From: Asticcacaulis machinosus
GTDB taxonomy: Bacteria > Pseudomonadota > Alphaproteobacteria > Caulobacterales > Caulobacteraceae
Length of the DNA: 64,000 bases
Direction: 5' to 3'
Assembly (NCBI RefSeq): GCF_028550435.1
Contig: NZ_JAQQKV010000004.1
Coordinates: 124,001 to 188,000, forward strand
The notes beneath the pieces were generated by a model. It ran no database searches. It had not been told where the DNA came from and saw nothing but the letters and a program-made list of their open reading frames with translations. Below are positions 49,218-57,343 of this stretch, piece by piece. Every line of letters starts with the position of its first letter. The first letter of the stretch is position 1. The position numbers and the translations under genes are program-made.

Positions 49218-50308
49218 TGGATTTTTTTAAACCCGTTGTCAGGGCCCTGCATGGCCTGGATGGCGAAGATGCCCATATTGCGACCCTGCACCTGCTGAAA
49301 CTGGGCAGCCTGACCGGCATCGGGCCGTCTTCGGATTATAATCCGCCGGAACTGAGCGTGACCATTCCCTATGAGGGCGGGGCGCTTAAGCTCGGCAATT
49401 GCGTCGGGCTGGCCGCGGGTTTCGATAAAAACGCTGACGTGCCTCTGGCCATGATCCGCGCCGGTTTTGGCTTTGTGGAATGCGGCACGGTGACGCCTCT
49501 GCCGCAGGCCGGAAACCCCCGGCCGCGCCTGTTTCGCCTCAAGGAAGATGAAGCTGTCATCAACCGCATGGGCTTTAACAATAAGGGGCTTGAGGTGTTT
49601 TCCGGCCACCTGAGCCGCTATGCCGGACGGCCAAACCATGCCGTGATCGGGGCCAATATCGGCGCCAATAAGGACGCGGCTGATCGCATGGCTGATTATG
49701 TGACGGGACTAAAAACCCTGTGGGGCCTGAGTTCCTATTTTACGGTCAACATATCCTCGCCCAACACGCCGGGCTTGCGGGCTTTGCAGGGACGCGGGCA
49801 TCTGGATGAGTTGTTGGCGCGTATCTCTGAGGCGCGCCATGATCTGAAAAGCGTTACGGGTAATAACTATCCGGTCTTTCTTAAGATCGCGCCGGATCTG
49901 GATGAAGCTGAAATCGTCGATACGGTCGAAAGCACCATCGATCATAAACTGGATGGTCTGATTATCTCCAACACGACGCTTGAACGGCCGGACACGCTGA
50001 AATCGGTGCACGCGGCGGAAAGTGGCGGCCTGTCGGGGGAGCCGCTGTTTGATCTGTCAACCAAGGCTCTGCGGGTGGCGTACAACGCATCGGGTGGCAA
50101 GCTGCTGCTGATCGGGGCGGGCGGCATCAATTCGGGTGAGCGGGCCTATGCCAAGATCCGGGCCGGGGCCTCGCTGGTGCAGCTTTATTCGGCACTGGTC
50201 TATGAAGGGCCGGGCCTGATCGACCTCATCAAGCGTGATCTGGTCAAGCGGTTGAAAGCGGATGGTTTCACCCATATTTTACAGGCGGTAGGCTCCGCAA
50301 AAACCTGA
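49217..50308 (+). CDS. pyrD: Dihydroorotate dehydrogenase (quinone)
   Basis: Membrane-associated class 2 DHODH that oxidises dihydroorotate in pyrimidine synthesis and passes electrons to ubiquinone. The 363 aa protein has the N-terminal amphipathic region, GLAAGFDKNADVP, ECGTVTPLPQAGNPRPRLFRL, the catalytic serine segment NISSPNTPGLRALQ and GLIISNTTLERP. ATG overlaps the sixA stop. Confidence 0.97.
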   Translation: MDFFKPVVRALHGLDGEDAHIATLHLLKLGSLTGIGPSSDYNPPELSVTIPYEGGALKLGNCVGLAAGFDKNADVPLAMIRAGFGFVECGTVTPLPQAGNPRPRLFRLKEDEAVINRMGFNNKGLEVFSGHLSRYAGRPNHAVIGANIGANKDAADRMADYVTGLKTLWGLSSYFTVNISSPNTPGLRALQGRGHLDELLARISEARHDLKSVTGNNYPVFLKIAPDLDEAEIVDTVESTIDHKLDGLIISNTTLERPDTLKSVHAAESGGLSGEPLFDLSTKALRVAYNASGGKLLLIGAGGINSGERAYAKIRAGASLVQLYSALVYEGPGLIDLIKRDLVKRLKADGFTHILQAVGSAKT

Positions 50309-50322
50309 AAAGATATGCAGAG

Positions 50323-50460
50323 CCTCCCTCTCTCCGCGTGCGGGGAGAGGGTAGGGTGAGGGGCCTGCCAGCGGATCAAACGCGCTGCATATGGGTTTGC
50401 CCCTCATCCGGCCTGTCTCAAGTGACAGCCCACCTTCTCCCCGTCAAACAGGGAGAAGGA
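50323..50460. repeat. GC-rich palindromic intergenic repeat, copy J
   Basis: CCTCTCTCCGCGTGCGGGGAGAGGGTAGGGTGAGGGGC on the left side is answered by GCCCCTCATCCGG and CACCTTCTCCCCGTCAAACAGGGAGAAGG on the right. It fills the gap between convergent pyrD and the hydrolase gene. Same subtype as copy H. Confidence 0.85.
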
Positions 50461-50475
50461 TTAGGGCGTTAATCT

Positions 50476-51543
50476 TTAAGCCAGCAGCTTCAGCCAGTTC
50501 TGCGCAATATCTAAGGCGGCGCTGCGGGCCTCATCGACGACATCGGTAAACAGCGGAAATCCGTGTGGCAGGGTGTCGTAACGACGATAAATGACCTTGG
50601 TGCGGGTCTCCATCAGACGGCGTGTCCACGCCTCGGCCTGATGGGCGATGGGATCAAGGCCACCGGCCACGATCAGGGCCTTGGGTTGCCCTACCACCAC
50701 AGTTTCTCTCAACGGTGATATCTGCGGGGCGGTAAGATCGATGCCGGCGCCGCCGTAGTGATCAATCATTGCGGCGATATCTGCCGCCGACACCGGCCAG
50801 CTTTTCGCATAGGCCGAGGCGGCCATCATATCATCCGCCAGATCAAGCAAGGGTGAAATCAACAGTTGAGCGACCGGCAGGGGCTTGAACTCACGCTTGA
50901 GGTCAAGGCATAGCCGCGTCGCCAGGGACGCGCCAATCGATTGTCCACCCACCGCGACCGCACCCGTCATCACCCCCAAGGATGCCGCATTGGCCACCGC
51001 CCAGTCATAGGCCGCCTGAGCATCCTCTAACGCGGCTGGAAAGCGGTGTTCGGGCGCCAGCCGGTAGTCGGGTAAATAGACCGGGCTTTTGGTTTCTGTT
51101 GCCAGTACTGTGGCAAAGCTTTTTGACAACTCAGCCCCGCCTAACACCCCGCCGCCGTCATGAAAAAAGACAATCAACGGTGCATCGGGGGCTATGGTCA
51201 GCGGGCGTATAAGCAATCCACGAATGGGGGCGGACAGATGGCCGTTGTCGCCCAACCCCGTTTGCCCCACAGGCTCAATGCGCACGCGCCCATCAAGAGG
51301 TGCTGTCAAATGGGCCGCGGTTTCACACCAGTCTTCGCGGGCCGCTTCCAGCGATATCCCGCTCACAGACAGTGGTGTCTGGCTTTGACGCCCCAGATAG
51401 GTGCGCGCCAGAAACTGAATCTGCGCATCCAGCGTTCGCCCTTCGACATGCACAACCCCGCCACCTGCCAGAAAGCGCAGAACGGCGGGCGGCAGCGATA
51501 AAACCCGTTTCAGAAACAGTCGTCTAAGGTGGGAGGCGCGCAT
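50476..51543 (-). CDS. Alpha/beta hydrolase (hormone-sensitive lipase family)
   Basis: A 355 aa esterase-like protein. The HSL oxyanion motif appears as HDGGG rather than the usual HGGG, in FFHDGGGVLGGAEL; PDYRLAPEHRFPAALEDAQAAYDW and the nucleophile elbow GGQSIGASLA are typical; the acid is in GLDPIAHQ and the histidine in LPHGFPLF. The substrate is unknown, probably a short-chain ester. The arginine-rich N-terminus (RRLFLKR) may bind membrane or nucleic acid, or may indicate that the true start is later. Confidence 0.87.
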   Translation of the reverse strand: MRASHLRRLFLKRVLSLPPAVLRFLAGGGVVHVEGRTLDAQIQFLARTYLGRQSQTPLSVSGISLEAAREDWCETAAHLTAPLDGRVRIEPVGQTGLGDNGHLSAPIRGLLIRPLTIAPDAPLIVFFHDGGGVLGGAELSKSFATVLATETKSPVYLPDYRLAPEHRFPAALEDAQAAYDWAVANAASLGVMTGAVAVGGQSIGASLATRLCLDLKREFKPLPVAQLLISPLLDLADDMMAASAYAKSWPVSAADIAAMIDHYGGAGIDLTAPQISPLRETVVVGQPKALIVAGGLDPIAHQAEAWTRRLMETRTKVIYRRYDTLPHGFPLFTDVVDEARSAALDIAQNWLKLLA

Positions 51544-51720
51544 TGAACAGGTCTCAGAAGAGGGCGGATGGTCCGGCAGATCCTCATCCCTACCGTATCG
51601 AGCGGAAGGGTATAAGGGGTATCAGGGGAATTTTTAACGCCAAATGACCGAAAATAACTTCGTTATATTGAATCTCACGGGTTTTTTATGAGCGCAGCAC
51701 GCATTTTACCGTGTTTTTAT

Positions 51721-51918
51721 TTGACCGCCTAAAAAACCGCTGTCTTAATATGCGCACAATTCGTTAGTCTGGCTGCCGATACCAAGGGCTCCGGTGATAT
51801 GTTCCTTTTCAAAGGCGTGTCTCCAGATCTCAAACTAACTGCTACCGAGATATGCGATTGTCTACGGGAAGTGCGCTTCCCACCTCGATAACAGCTCGTT
51901 TTAGATAAGGAGAGCATC
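51721..51918 (+). promoter_or_regulatory. Candidate promoter and long leader of the cold-shock gene
   Basis: TTGACC at 51721-51726 is followed 19 bases later by TAATAT (51746-51751), a plausible housekeeping promoter. Transcription would start near 51758, giving a leader of about 160 bases before the cspA-like ATG. A GGGAAG-TGCG-CTTCCC hairpin (51866-51881) precedes the AAGGAGAG ribosome binding site. Long structured leaders are typical of cold-shock mRNAs. The rest of the 51544-51918 gap shows no other feature. Confidence 0.5.
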
Positions 51919-52122
51919 ATGGCTGAAGGTACAGTCAAGTGGTTTAACTCAACGAAAGGCTTCGGCTTCATTCAACCGTCAAACGGCGGTTCGGATGTGT
52001 TCGTGCACATTTCGGCCGTTCAGCGCGCCGGCCTGCAAGGTCTGGCTGATGGCCAAAAGATCGCTTATGAGCTGCAATCCGAGCGTGGCAAGACGGCGGC
52101 GGTTGATCTGAAGCTGCTGTAA
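51919..52122 (+). CDS. cspA: Cold-shock domain protein
   Basis: A 67 aa single-domain RNA chaperone. Both RNP motifs are present: KGFGFIQP (RNP1) and DVFVHISAV (RNP2), within the usual MAEGTVKWFNSTKGFGFI frame. It binds single-stranded nucleic acid and prevents RNA structure at low temperature. Strong AAGGAGAG before the ATG, and an intrinsic terminator just after the stop. Confidence 0.96.
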   Translation: MAEGTVKWFNSTKGFGFIQPSNGGSDVFVHISAVQRAGLQGLADGQKIAYELQSERGKTAAVDLKLL

Positions 52123-52145
52123 GCAGAGTCGATCTATAGTTTTGG

Positions 52146-52181
52146 AAAACGCGGGCTCCAGACCGGGGCCTGCGTTTTTTT
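52146..52181 (+). terminator. Intrinsic terminator of the cold-shock gene
   Basis: An 11-bp stem AAAACGCGGGC/GCCTGCGTTTT (52146-52156 and 52168-52178, one G-T wobble) with an 11-base loop and a T run at 52175-52181. The T run overlaps the stop codon of the convergent gluQ gene. Confidence 0.9.
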
Positions 52182-53010
52182 ATGCTTTGGCCGTCCCCAC
52201 AATTAGGGCTTTAATGTCTGCCGGACTCATCCCGCCTGAGCGCAGGTCGCGAATGGATTTCGAGCCCTTGCGCTTGGCCAGGCGCTGACCGGTATCATCA
52301 AGTAACAGGGCATGGTGATGATACTGCGGGGTTGGCAATCCCAGCAGGGCCTGTAGCAAAACCTGAGTGTGAGTAGCCTCAAGCAGATCATGGCCGCGGT
52401 GGATATGGGTGATCCCCTGACGGGCATCATCGACCACGACCGCCAGATGATAGGCGATGCCGACATCCTTGCGCGCCAGCACGACATCGCCATTGATAAA
52501 CGGATCGGCAATTTGCCAGCCATGCTCACCTTTCGGGCCGTGGCCCTGTTCTTCAAACCCTAGCTCATCCCAACGCGACCCCAGATAGTCGCGGGCCTCC
52601 GTCACGGCCAGCCGCCATGCCGGTTCACGGTCCAACGGCGTATCGGCAGGCGGCAGGACAGGTGTGTCCTGAGGCGCGCTTAAGGCCTCCAGCATCAGTT
52701 CCTTGCGCGTTTTATAACACGGGTAAACCAGCCCCATGCCTTTCAGGCGTTCCAGCGCCGCCTGATAATCGGCCATGTGTTCGCTCTGGCGCAAAACCGG
52801 CTCTGGCCAGTCAATCCCCAGCCAGCGCAGGTCATCATAGATCGCCTGCTCATATTCGGAACGACAGCGGGTGTGGTCGATATCTTCTATGCGCAGGATG
52901 AATGTGCCGGTGTGGAATTTGGCGGCGTCATAGGCGTTAAGTGCACTAAACGCATGGCCGGGATGCAGATATCCGGTGGGCGAGGGGGCAAAGCGGGTAA
53001 TATAGTGCAA
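52180..53010 (-). CDS. gluQ: Glutamyl-Q tRNA(Asp) synthetase
   Basis: A truncated glutamyl-tRNA synthetase paralogue that attaches glutamate to queuosine in the anticodon of tRNA-Asp. The 276 aa length, TRFAPSPTGYLHPGHAFSAL (class I HIGH-like motif), DIDHTRCRSEYEQAI, RGHDLLEATHTQVLLQALL and the KMSK-like KRKGSKS fit, and the anticodon-binding domain is missing as expected. The zinc-site region reads YPCYKTRKE, with one cysteine where two are common, so zinc binding may be lost. Convergent with the cold-shock gene. Confidence 0.92.
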   Translation of the reverse strand: MHYITRFAPSPTGYLHPGHAFSALNAYDAAKFHTGTFILRIEDIDHTRCRSEYEQAIYDDLRWLGIDWPEPVLRQSEHMADYQAALERLKGMGLVYPCYKTRKELMLEALSAPQDTPVLPPADTPLDREPAWRLAVTEARDYLGSRWDELGFEEQGHGPKGEHGWQIADPFINGDVVLARKDVGIAYHLAVVVDDARQGITHIHRGHDLLEATHTQVLLQALLGLPTPQYHHHALLLDDTGQRLAKRKGSKSIRDLRSGGMSPADIKALIVGTAKA

Positions 53011-53043
53011 TTTAGAATCAACCTTCGGTTTGAAAGCCTGTCA

Positions 53044-54108
53044 ATGAATTCGCGTAATCGTTATGTCGTGCTTGATGTGTCTCATGAGGAGGTCGATATA
53101 TTCAATCCCCGAAAATACGGGTGGGGGCGCGATTTTTATCTGGACGTATTCCGCCACATTGAGGTGGAGGGGAAGCTTCAAGGCCTTACGGTATATATAT
53201 CCTACAGCACTCCCAAAGCTCTGCCGCGTTATGGCAGGGATGTCGTTCTGGTCATCACCGGCGATGAGCATTATCAGCACTACGCCTATTTCAAAGATGT
53301 TGGATATGTTTTTCGCAGCTATGGCCAATGGCCGGTTTATCTTGACGGATTGCCCTGTGGGCGGCAATCCGTGGCCGCCCTTAAACAATATTTCTATAAG
53401 ATGGTGTTGTGCGTAAAAATGCGTTTAGTCGCCCTTAAAGGGGCTGGCTTAAAAGGGCTGAATGCGGGCGATGAGCGGACATTGCAAGTGCCGCTGGGTT
53501 TATTTCAGGCGTTTGACCCTAAAGTTAAGTCCATCTCTGAACGTCAGATCAACTATGGATTCATGGGCAGCGTGTCTGATGAAACCTATAGAGGCGGTTT
53601 GCTTCATCGGCTTCAGAATGATTCCAAAACCTTATCCCGGCGACGTATGATGGACATGCTCGAAACAATGCCCGACGCATTTAAAGGCCATACACACACG
53701 ACCGCCAGTTTCCAAAGCAGCGTTGATAATCACCATGACTATGCTTCCGTCATGGCGGACACTAAAATCGCGCTGGTGCCGCGTGGCTCGTGTTATGAAA
53801 CCTATCGCTTTTATGAGGCATGCAAAGCTGGATGCGTCATAATATGTGAGCCTTTGCCGGACACTTGGTTTTATAGGAATCACCCGGGAATTGTCATTAG
53901 GGATTGGTCTGAGGTGCCGCAACTCATTGCGCGCTTGCTGGCCAGCGAGAAGGAGATGCAGACCAGATCTCAAGCGGCACTTAGCTACTGGAAAACACAG
54001 GTTAGTGAGAGAGCGACGGCCACGGTAGTTGGTGATTTTCTTATGTCCTGTGTTTCGGATGGTCAGGGTTCTAAAAACTCCAAACAGCCGCAAGCTGCTG
54101 TCGCATAA
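53044..54108 (+). CDS. Exostosin-like glycosyltransferase family protein
   Basis: A 354 aa protein; the frame is open far upstream, but ATG at 53044 is the natural start, since earlier codons run through gluQ on the other strand. The C-terminal part has the exostosin (GT47) pattern LVPRGSCYETYRFYEACKAGCVIICEPLPDTWFY...GIVIRDWSEVPQLI. The N-terminus (RYVVLDVSHEEVDIFNPRKYGWGRDFYLDVF) resembles other bacterial proteins of this class. It would transfer a sugar, but donor and acceptor are unknown and no glycan genes adjoin. The base composition looks more A/T-rich than in neighbouring genes, suggesting horizontal acquisition. Confidence 0.7.
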   Translation: MNSRNRYVVLDVSHEEVDIFNPRKYGWGRDFYLDVFRHIEVEGKLQGLTVYISYSTPKALPRYGRDVVLVITGDEHYQHYAYFKDVGYVFRSYGQWPVYLDGLPCGRQSVAALKQYFYKMVLCVKMRLVALKGAGLKGLNAGDERTLQVPLGLFQAFDPKVKSISERQINYGFMGSVSDETYRGGLLHRLQNDSKTLSRRRMMDMLETMPDAFKGHTHTTASFQSSVDNHHDYASVMADTKIALVPRGSCYETYRFYEACKAGCVIICEPLPDTWFYRNHPGIVIRDWSEVPQLIARLLASEKEMQTRSQAALSYWKTQVSERATATVVGDFLMSCVSDGQGSKNSKQPQAAVA

Positions 54109-54248
54109 AATTCACTGTTTCTTTTTCGATGAATCAGGTTCTTAATATCGGTGTGGATAACCACTGACGACACATAAGGAGGCCGCGTCTTCCCCGAACC
54201 TTGTCGCTTACCCGCCCTGACCCCTTACGCGATGCGAAGGAGGCGGCG

Positions 54249-54809
54249 ATGAATATTTTAAAAAGCCCCCCATCGGACTGGCGCGCCCTTGTGCTCAATT
54301 CCGATTTCCGGCCGTTGAGCTATTATCCCTTATCGACTCGTCCGTGGCAGGAAGTCGTCAAGGCGGTTTACGAAGGCCGCGTCGATGTCGTGTCGACCTA
54401 TGACCTCGAAATCCGCTCGCCCTCCATGTCGATGCGCCTGCCCAGCGTCATTGCCCTTAAATCCTATATCGATCAGAACCGCCCGCCGGCCTTTACACGC
54501 TATAATGTGTTCCTGCGCGATAAGTTCTCGTGCCAGTATTGCGGTGCGCGGCATGACCTTACCTTTGACCACGTGGTGCCGGTATCCCAGGGCGGAAAGT
54601 CGACCTGGCAGAACATCCTGACGGCCTGCGCCCCGTGCAACTTGCGCAAAGGGGGAAAAACTCCCCAGCAAGCACGTATGATGCCGACAAAAAACCCACA
54701 CCGGCCAACAATGTATCAGCTACAGGAGCTGGGGCGTCGTTTTCCGCCTCACTATCTTCACGAAAGTTGGGTAGATTACCTGTATTGGGACACTTTGCTG
54801 GAGGCATAA
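54249..54809 (+). CDS. HNH endonuclease family protein
   Basis: A 186 aa protein with an HNH nuclease domain carrying a zinc ribbon: CQYCG, then TFDHVVPVSQGG with the catalytic histidine, then TWQNILTACAPCNLRKGGKT. The start LVLNSDFRPLSYYPLSTRPWQEVVKAVYEGRVDVV is typical of a widespread alphaproteobacterial chromosomal HNH family whose biological role is not established. ATG at 54249 follows GAAGGAGG, favouring it over the upstream TTG at 54201. It is followed three bases later by a small conserved-looking gene. Confidence 0.88.
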   Translation: MNILKSPPSDWRALVLNSDFRPLSYYPLSTRPWQEVVKAVYEGRVDVVSTYDLEIRSPSMSMRLPSVIALKSYIDQNRPPAFTRYNVFLRDKFSCQYCGARHDLTFDHVVPVSQGGKSTWQNILTACAPCNLRKGGKTPQQARMMPTKNPHRPTMYQLQELGRRFPPHYLHESWVDYLYWDTLLEA

Positions 54810-54812
54810 AAT

Positions 54813-55139
54813 ATGCCCATTCGGTTTGAGCTGGATCGCCGTAAATTCGGCGTTCTGCACTTTGCGTTGTCGGGGGAACGGGCAGCCGAAGGTTACAGGG
54901 CGGTTAAGCGTGATGAGTTTGACAGTGCGTTACAATCGGCTCTCAAGGTCAGGTTGGAGACCCGCCGTGAACGCCTGTTTGGCCCGAAAGTGACCCGCTT
55001 TACCTTTCAGGGAGAGCCGGTAACGGTGCAGGCCGCAGCCAATGGTGACGTTCAGCTTGAACTGGGCGATCTTGATGATGATGTGCGCGAAACCATTATC
55101 GAAAAACTGCGTCACAGCCTGGAATTCATGAATATCTGA
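54813..55139 (+). CDS. Hypothetical protein co-transcribed with the HNH gene
   Basis: A 108 aa soluble protein with no recognised domain. It has mixed charged strands and helices (RFELDRRKFGVLHFALSGERAAEGY...VTRFTFQGEPVTVQAAANGDVQLELGDLDDDVRETIIEKLRHSLEFM). The start lies three bases after the HNH stop, so the two form an operon. The role is unknown. Confidence 0.75.
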   Translation: MPIRFELDRRKFGVLHFALSGERAAEGYRAVKRDEFDSALQSALKVRLETRRERLFGPKVTRFTFQGEPVTVQAAANGDVQLELGDLDDDVRETIIEKLRHSLEFMNI

Positions 55140-55616
55140 TTAGTCGGGTTTTGTTGTCTCTTGCGCCACGCGGGCGTTGCGTTGCGTCTGTAAGGATTCA
55201 ACCAGCTTGATCAGGCGGTTGATGTCGTCCTCGCGCATCAGGTCAATCTTCTGGTGCAGGGCTTCGATATCCAGTTCGGCTTTCAGGTTGACGTCGTAAT
55301 CCAGTTTCGCCTTGCCGCGGTCAATATCAGACTGGCGGTTCTGCGACATCATCAGGATCGGCGCGGTAAATGCCGCCTGAAATGACAGGGCCAGATTGAG
55401 CAGGATAAACGGGTACGGGTCCCATGCCTTGATCCAGGCAAAAACATTGACCACGATCCAGCCAAACAGCAGCACCGACTGAATAATGATAAACCGCCAT
55501 GACCCGACGATGGCGGCGATTTTGTCGGCCATGCGGTCACCGAATGACAGCTCAGGTGTCTTACCGTGCAGGTGGCGCAGGCTAAACGCACGCACCTTAT
55601 CGGGATCAATGGTCAT
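55140..55616 (-). CDS. DUF1003 family membrane protein
   Basis: A 158 aa protein with two membrane helices (about 36-58 and 67-88) and the family signature ILLNLALSFQAAFTAPILMMSQNRQSDIDRGKAKLDYDVNLKAELDIEALHQKID. DUF1003 proteins have no settled function. The ATG overlaps the coq7 stop by four bases (ATGA), indicating translational coupling with ubiquinone synthesis. Confidence 0.9.
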   Translation of the reverse strand: MTIDPDKVRAFSLRHLHGKTPELSFGDRMADKIAAIVGSWRFIIIQSVLLFGWIVVNVFAWIKAWDPYPFILLNLALSFQAAFTAPILMMSQNRQSDIDRGKAKLDYDVNLKAELDIEALHQKIDLMREDDINRLIKLVESLQTQRNARVAQETTKPD

Positions 55617-56218
55617 ATTTTTTCGCTGATCTTGATGGCCAGCCGGCAGCCCGCCTGTACCACGGCCGACAGCAGCGGGTAGGCGGGGGCTTGATGGGCG
55701 CCGGCACTGATCGCATGATCCTTATGGCCGATCTCGTCGTCGCGGAACTTGGTCAGCTCGGCGGCAAGATCGGGCTCGCGGTCTTTCAGATCCTCGATCT
55801 GTTCGGCATAGTGCTGCTCAATAACGCTTTCGACCGCTTCGGTGCAGGCGTGGGCCGCCTTTGGGCCCAGCAGCGCGGTGCCAACCCCAAGTCCCATCGC
55901 CGCCAGCCGCCATACCGGCGTCATAACCGTTGGGCGGACGTCGTGTTCGCGCATCAGGGTGTTGAAGCGATCCAGATGCACCTGTTCTTCAAACTCCATG
56001 CGCTTGAGGTCTTGGCTTAAGGCCCGTTCCGGTGTGGCGGAAAAGACCATGCTCTGGGCGCGGTAGATGTGAACGGCGGCCAGTTCACCGGCATGATCGA
56101 CGCGCAGGATTTCAGCCAGCCTGTGGCGCACAGCGCCCTTACCCGGACGGGGTGGCACACCTGACGGCGTGGGCGTGGCCGCTTCGGGGATTTCTTCGAC
56201 CAGAATATCGTCACTCAT
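55613..56218 (-). CDS. coq7: Demethoxyubiquinone hydroxylase Coq7
   Basis: Di-iron monooxygenase for the penultimate hydroxylation in ubiquinone synthesis. The 201 aa protein retains the carboxylate-bridged ligands Glu45, Glu78, His81 (in FEEQVHLDRF), Glu130, Glu162 and His165 (in DDEIGHKDHA). It starts with a short proline-rich extension. The long-chain prenyl synthase for the quinone tail is at 27409. Downstream coupled gene is DUF1003. Confidence 0.95.
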   Translation of the reverse strand: MSDDILVEEIPEAATPTPSGVPPRPGKGAVRHRLAEILRVDHAGELAAVHIYRAQSMVFSATPERALSQDLKRMEFEEQVHLDRFNTLMREHDVRPTVMTPVWRLAAMGLGVGTALLGPKAAHACTEAVESVIEQHYAEQIEDLKDREPDLAAELTKFRDDEIGHKDHAISAGAHQAPAYPLLSAVVQAGCRLAIKISEKI

Positions 56219-56248
56219 GGCAGGTTTCCCGCTGGCTAAACAAAAAGC

Positions 56249-56839
56249 CTATTTTGTCAGGTTTTTAGGGCGGCGGAAGAAGTATTTTAGTCTTAAGGAA
56301 GCGATAAAGCTCAATACCGCCAGAATAGCGGAAATGATCGCATTCCATCCGGCCATGCTCAGGCCCCACATTTTCCAGGCGATCACATCGCATTGCGGGA
56401 TGGTGATCGGCGCGCCCGATAGCAGAGCGGCCATAGAATCGATGCTGATATCATCACCGCCGCCGGTGCAGGTTTCGGGGCCCGGCCACCATTTCAGTTC
56501 GACCCCGGCGTGAAACAGGGCCAGAGCCGCGCCGGTGGCGAAGATGGCAAACAACACAAAGGCAAACACCCGCGGCGGCCCTTTGGCGCCGGTAAACAGC
56601 GCCCAGACGCTGGCGATCAGTGAGACCACCACCGCGATCCAATAGATGTCACGCTGCTTAAGACACAGATGGCACGGATCAAGTCCGCCGAATTTCTGAA
56701 AGGCATGGGCCGTCATCAGCAGGGCCAGCGAGGCAATCAGGGCCGTAATCGTCCACCAGCGTCCGAACAGAAGGGCTGCCCTCATGCTGGCTTTCTGGCT
56801 GGCTTTTTGAGGGTCGGTATAGAGGGTTGAAGCGTTCAT
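56249..56839 (-). CDS. dsbB: Disulfide bond formation protein B (DsbB)
   Basis: Inner-membrane quinone reductase that reoxidises periplasmic DsbA. The 196 aa protein has four membrane helices, the CxxC motif at Cys56 and Cys59 in DPCHLCLKQRDIYW, and the second pair in ETCTGGG and IPQCDVIAW. The frame is open to 56878, but MNASTLYTDPQK at 56839 is the likely start. It is followed by coq7, which makes the electron-accepting quinone. Confidence 0.88.
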   Translation of the reverse strand: MNASTLYTDPQKASQKASMRAALLFGRWWTITALIASLALLMTAHAFQKFGGLDPCHLCLKQRDIYWIAVVVSLIASVWALFTGAKGPPRVFAFVLFAIFATGAALALFHAGVELKWWPGPETCTGGGDDISIDSMAALLSGAPITIPQCDVIAWKMWGLSMAGWNAIISAILAVLSFIASLRLKYFFRRPKNLTK

Positions 56840-56857
56840 CAGGTATCCGCACGCAGT

Positions 56858-56953
56858 CTTAGAGCGTTTTCCCCTCAAATGTGATCATCTGAGGGATTAG
56901 AAAGAGCGACTAAATAAAAACTTAGAGCTAATTTGATCGAAATTCGCTCTAAG
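56858..56953. repeat. Repeated CTTAGAGC arms upstream of dsbB
   Basis: CTTAGAGC occurs at 56858-56865 and 56921-56928, and its exact reverse complement GCTCTAAG at 56946-56953, with a CCCTCA...TGAGGG hairpin between. This resembles short dispersed AGAGC-type elements seen in alphaproteobacterial genomes. It lies in the dsbB upstream region. Confidence 0.7.
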
Positions 56954-57180
56954 TCCGCCGCGCCTTATGGCGGCGACTATAATGCAATAGATTTAAGGCT
57001 TTGTCGCACCGTTTTTAGTTAATGTCCGGATTGCTTGGGGAAAGCCGGAGGTTACGGCTGAGCCCATTTGGGTGAGGCGCGGATAATGGAGTGGGAAGGG
57101 GAGTTGCCTCAAACTCTGATAGCGACCAAGCGGGAGCGCAGGCTACGTGCCGCCAAGGCGCTTTGCGCCTGAACGGCAAC

Positions 57181-57212
57181 AAAAAAACCATTTCTGCCTT
57201 CGCAGAAATGGT
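57181..57212 (-). terminator. Intrinsic terminator downstream of tRNA-Leu
   Basis: A perfect 11-bp stem ACCATTTCTGC/GCAGAAATGGT (57187-57197 and 57202-57212) with a four-base loop, followed on the minus strand by TTTTTTT. It lies 132 bases beyond the encoded CCA end of tRNA-Leu. Confidence 0.88.
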
Positions 57213-57343
57213 GCAGGGAGTCGGCGTGAAATCAAACCTCAGCACCCGACCGGGTGCCGGCGAGCGCTCAAAGCCTCCGCGGAGCGGTGAGCAAACCGCG
57301 CGCCAATCTTGGCGCGCTGCGAACATAAGCGTGAGCGAAAAGA
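57213..57343 (-). other. Hairpin-rich transcribed tail of tRNA-Leu (possible structured RNA)
   Basis: Between the tRNA and its terminator lie GCGCGCCA/TGGCGCGC (57298-57317), CTCCGCGGAG (57275-57284) and GCACCCG/CGGGTGC (57242-57257), all perfect stems. They would be part of the primary tRNA-Leu transcript. The open frame on this strand is an artefact of the tRNA. Beyond the terminator, to 56954, a further AGGCGC-TTT-GCGCCT hairpin is seen and nothing else. Confidence 0.5.

Noticed and set aside
51729-51971. 80-codon minus-strand frame across the cold-shock start
   Set aside because: It overlaps the cold-shock coding start and leader and shows no family features or ribosome binding site.
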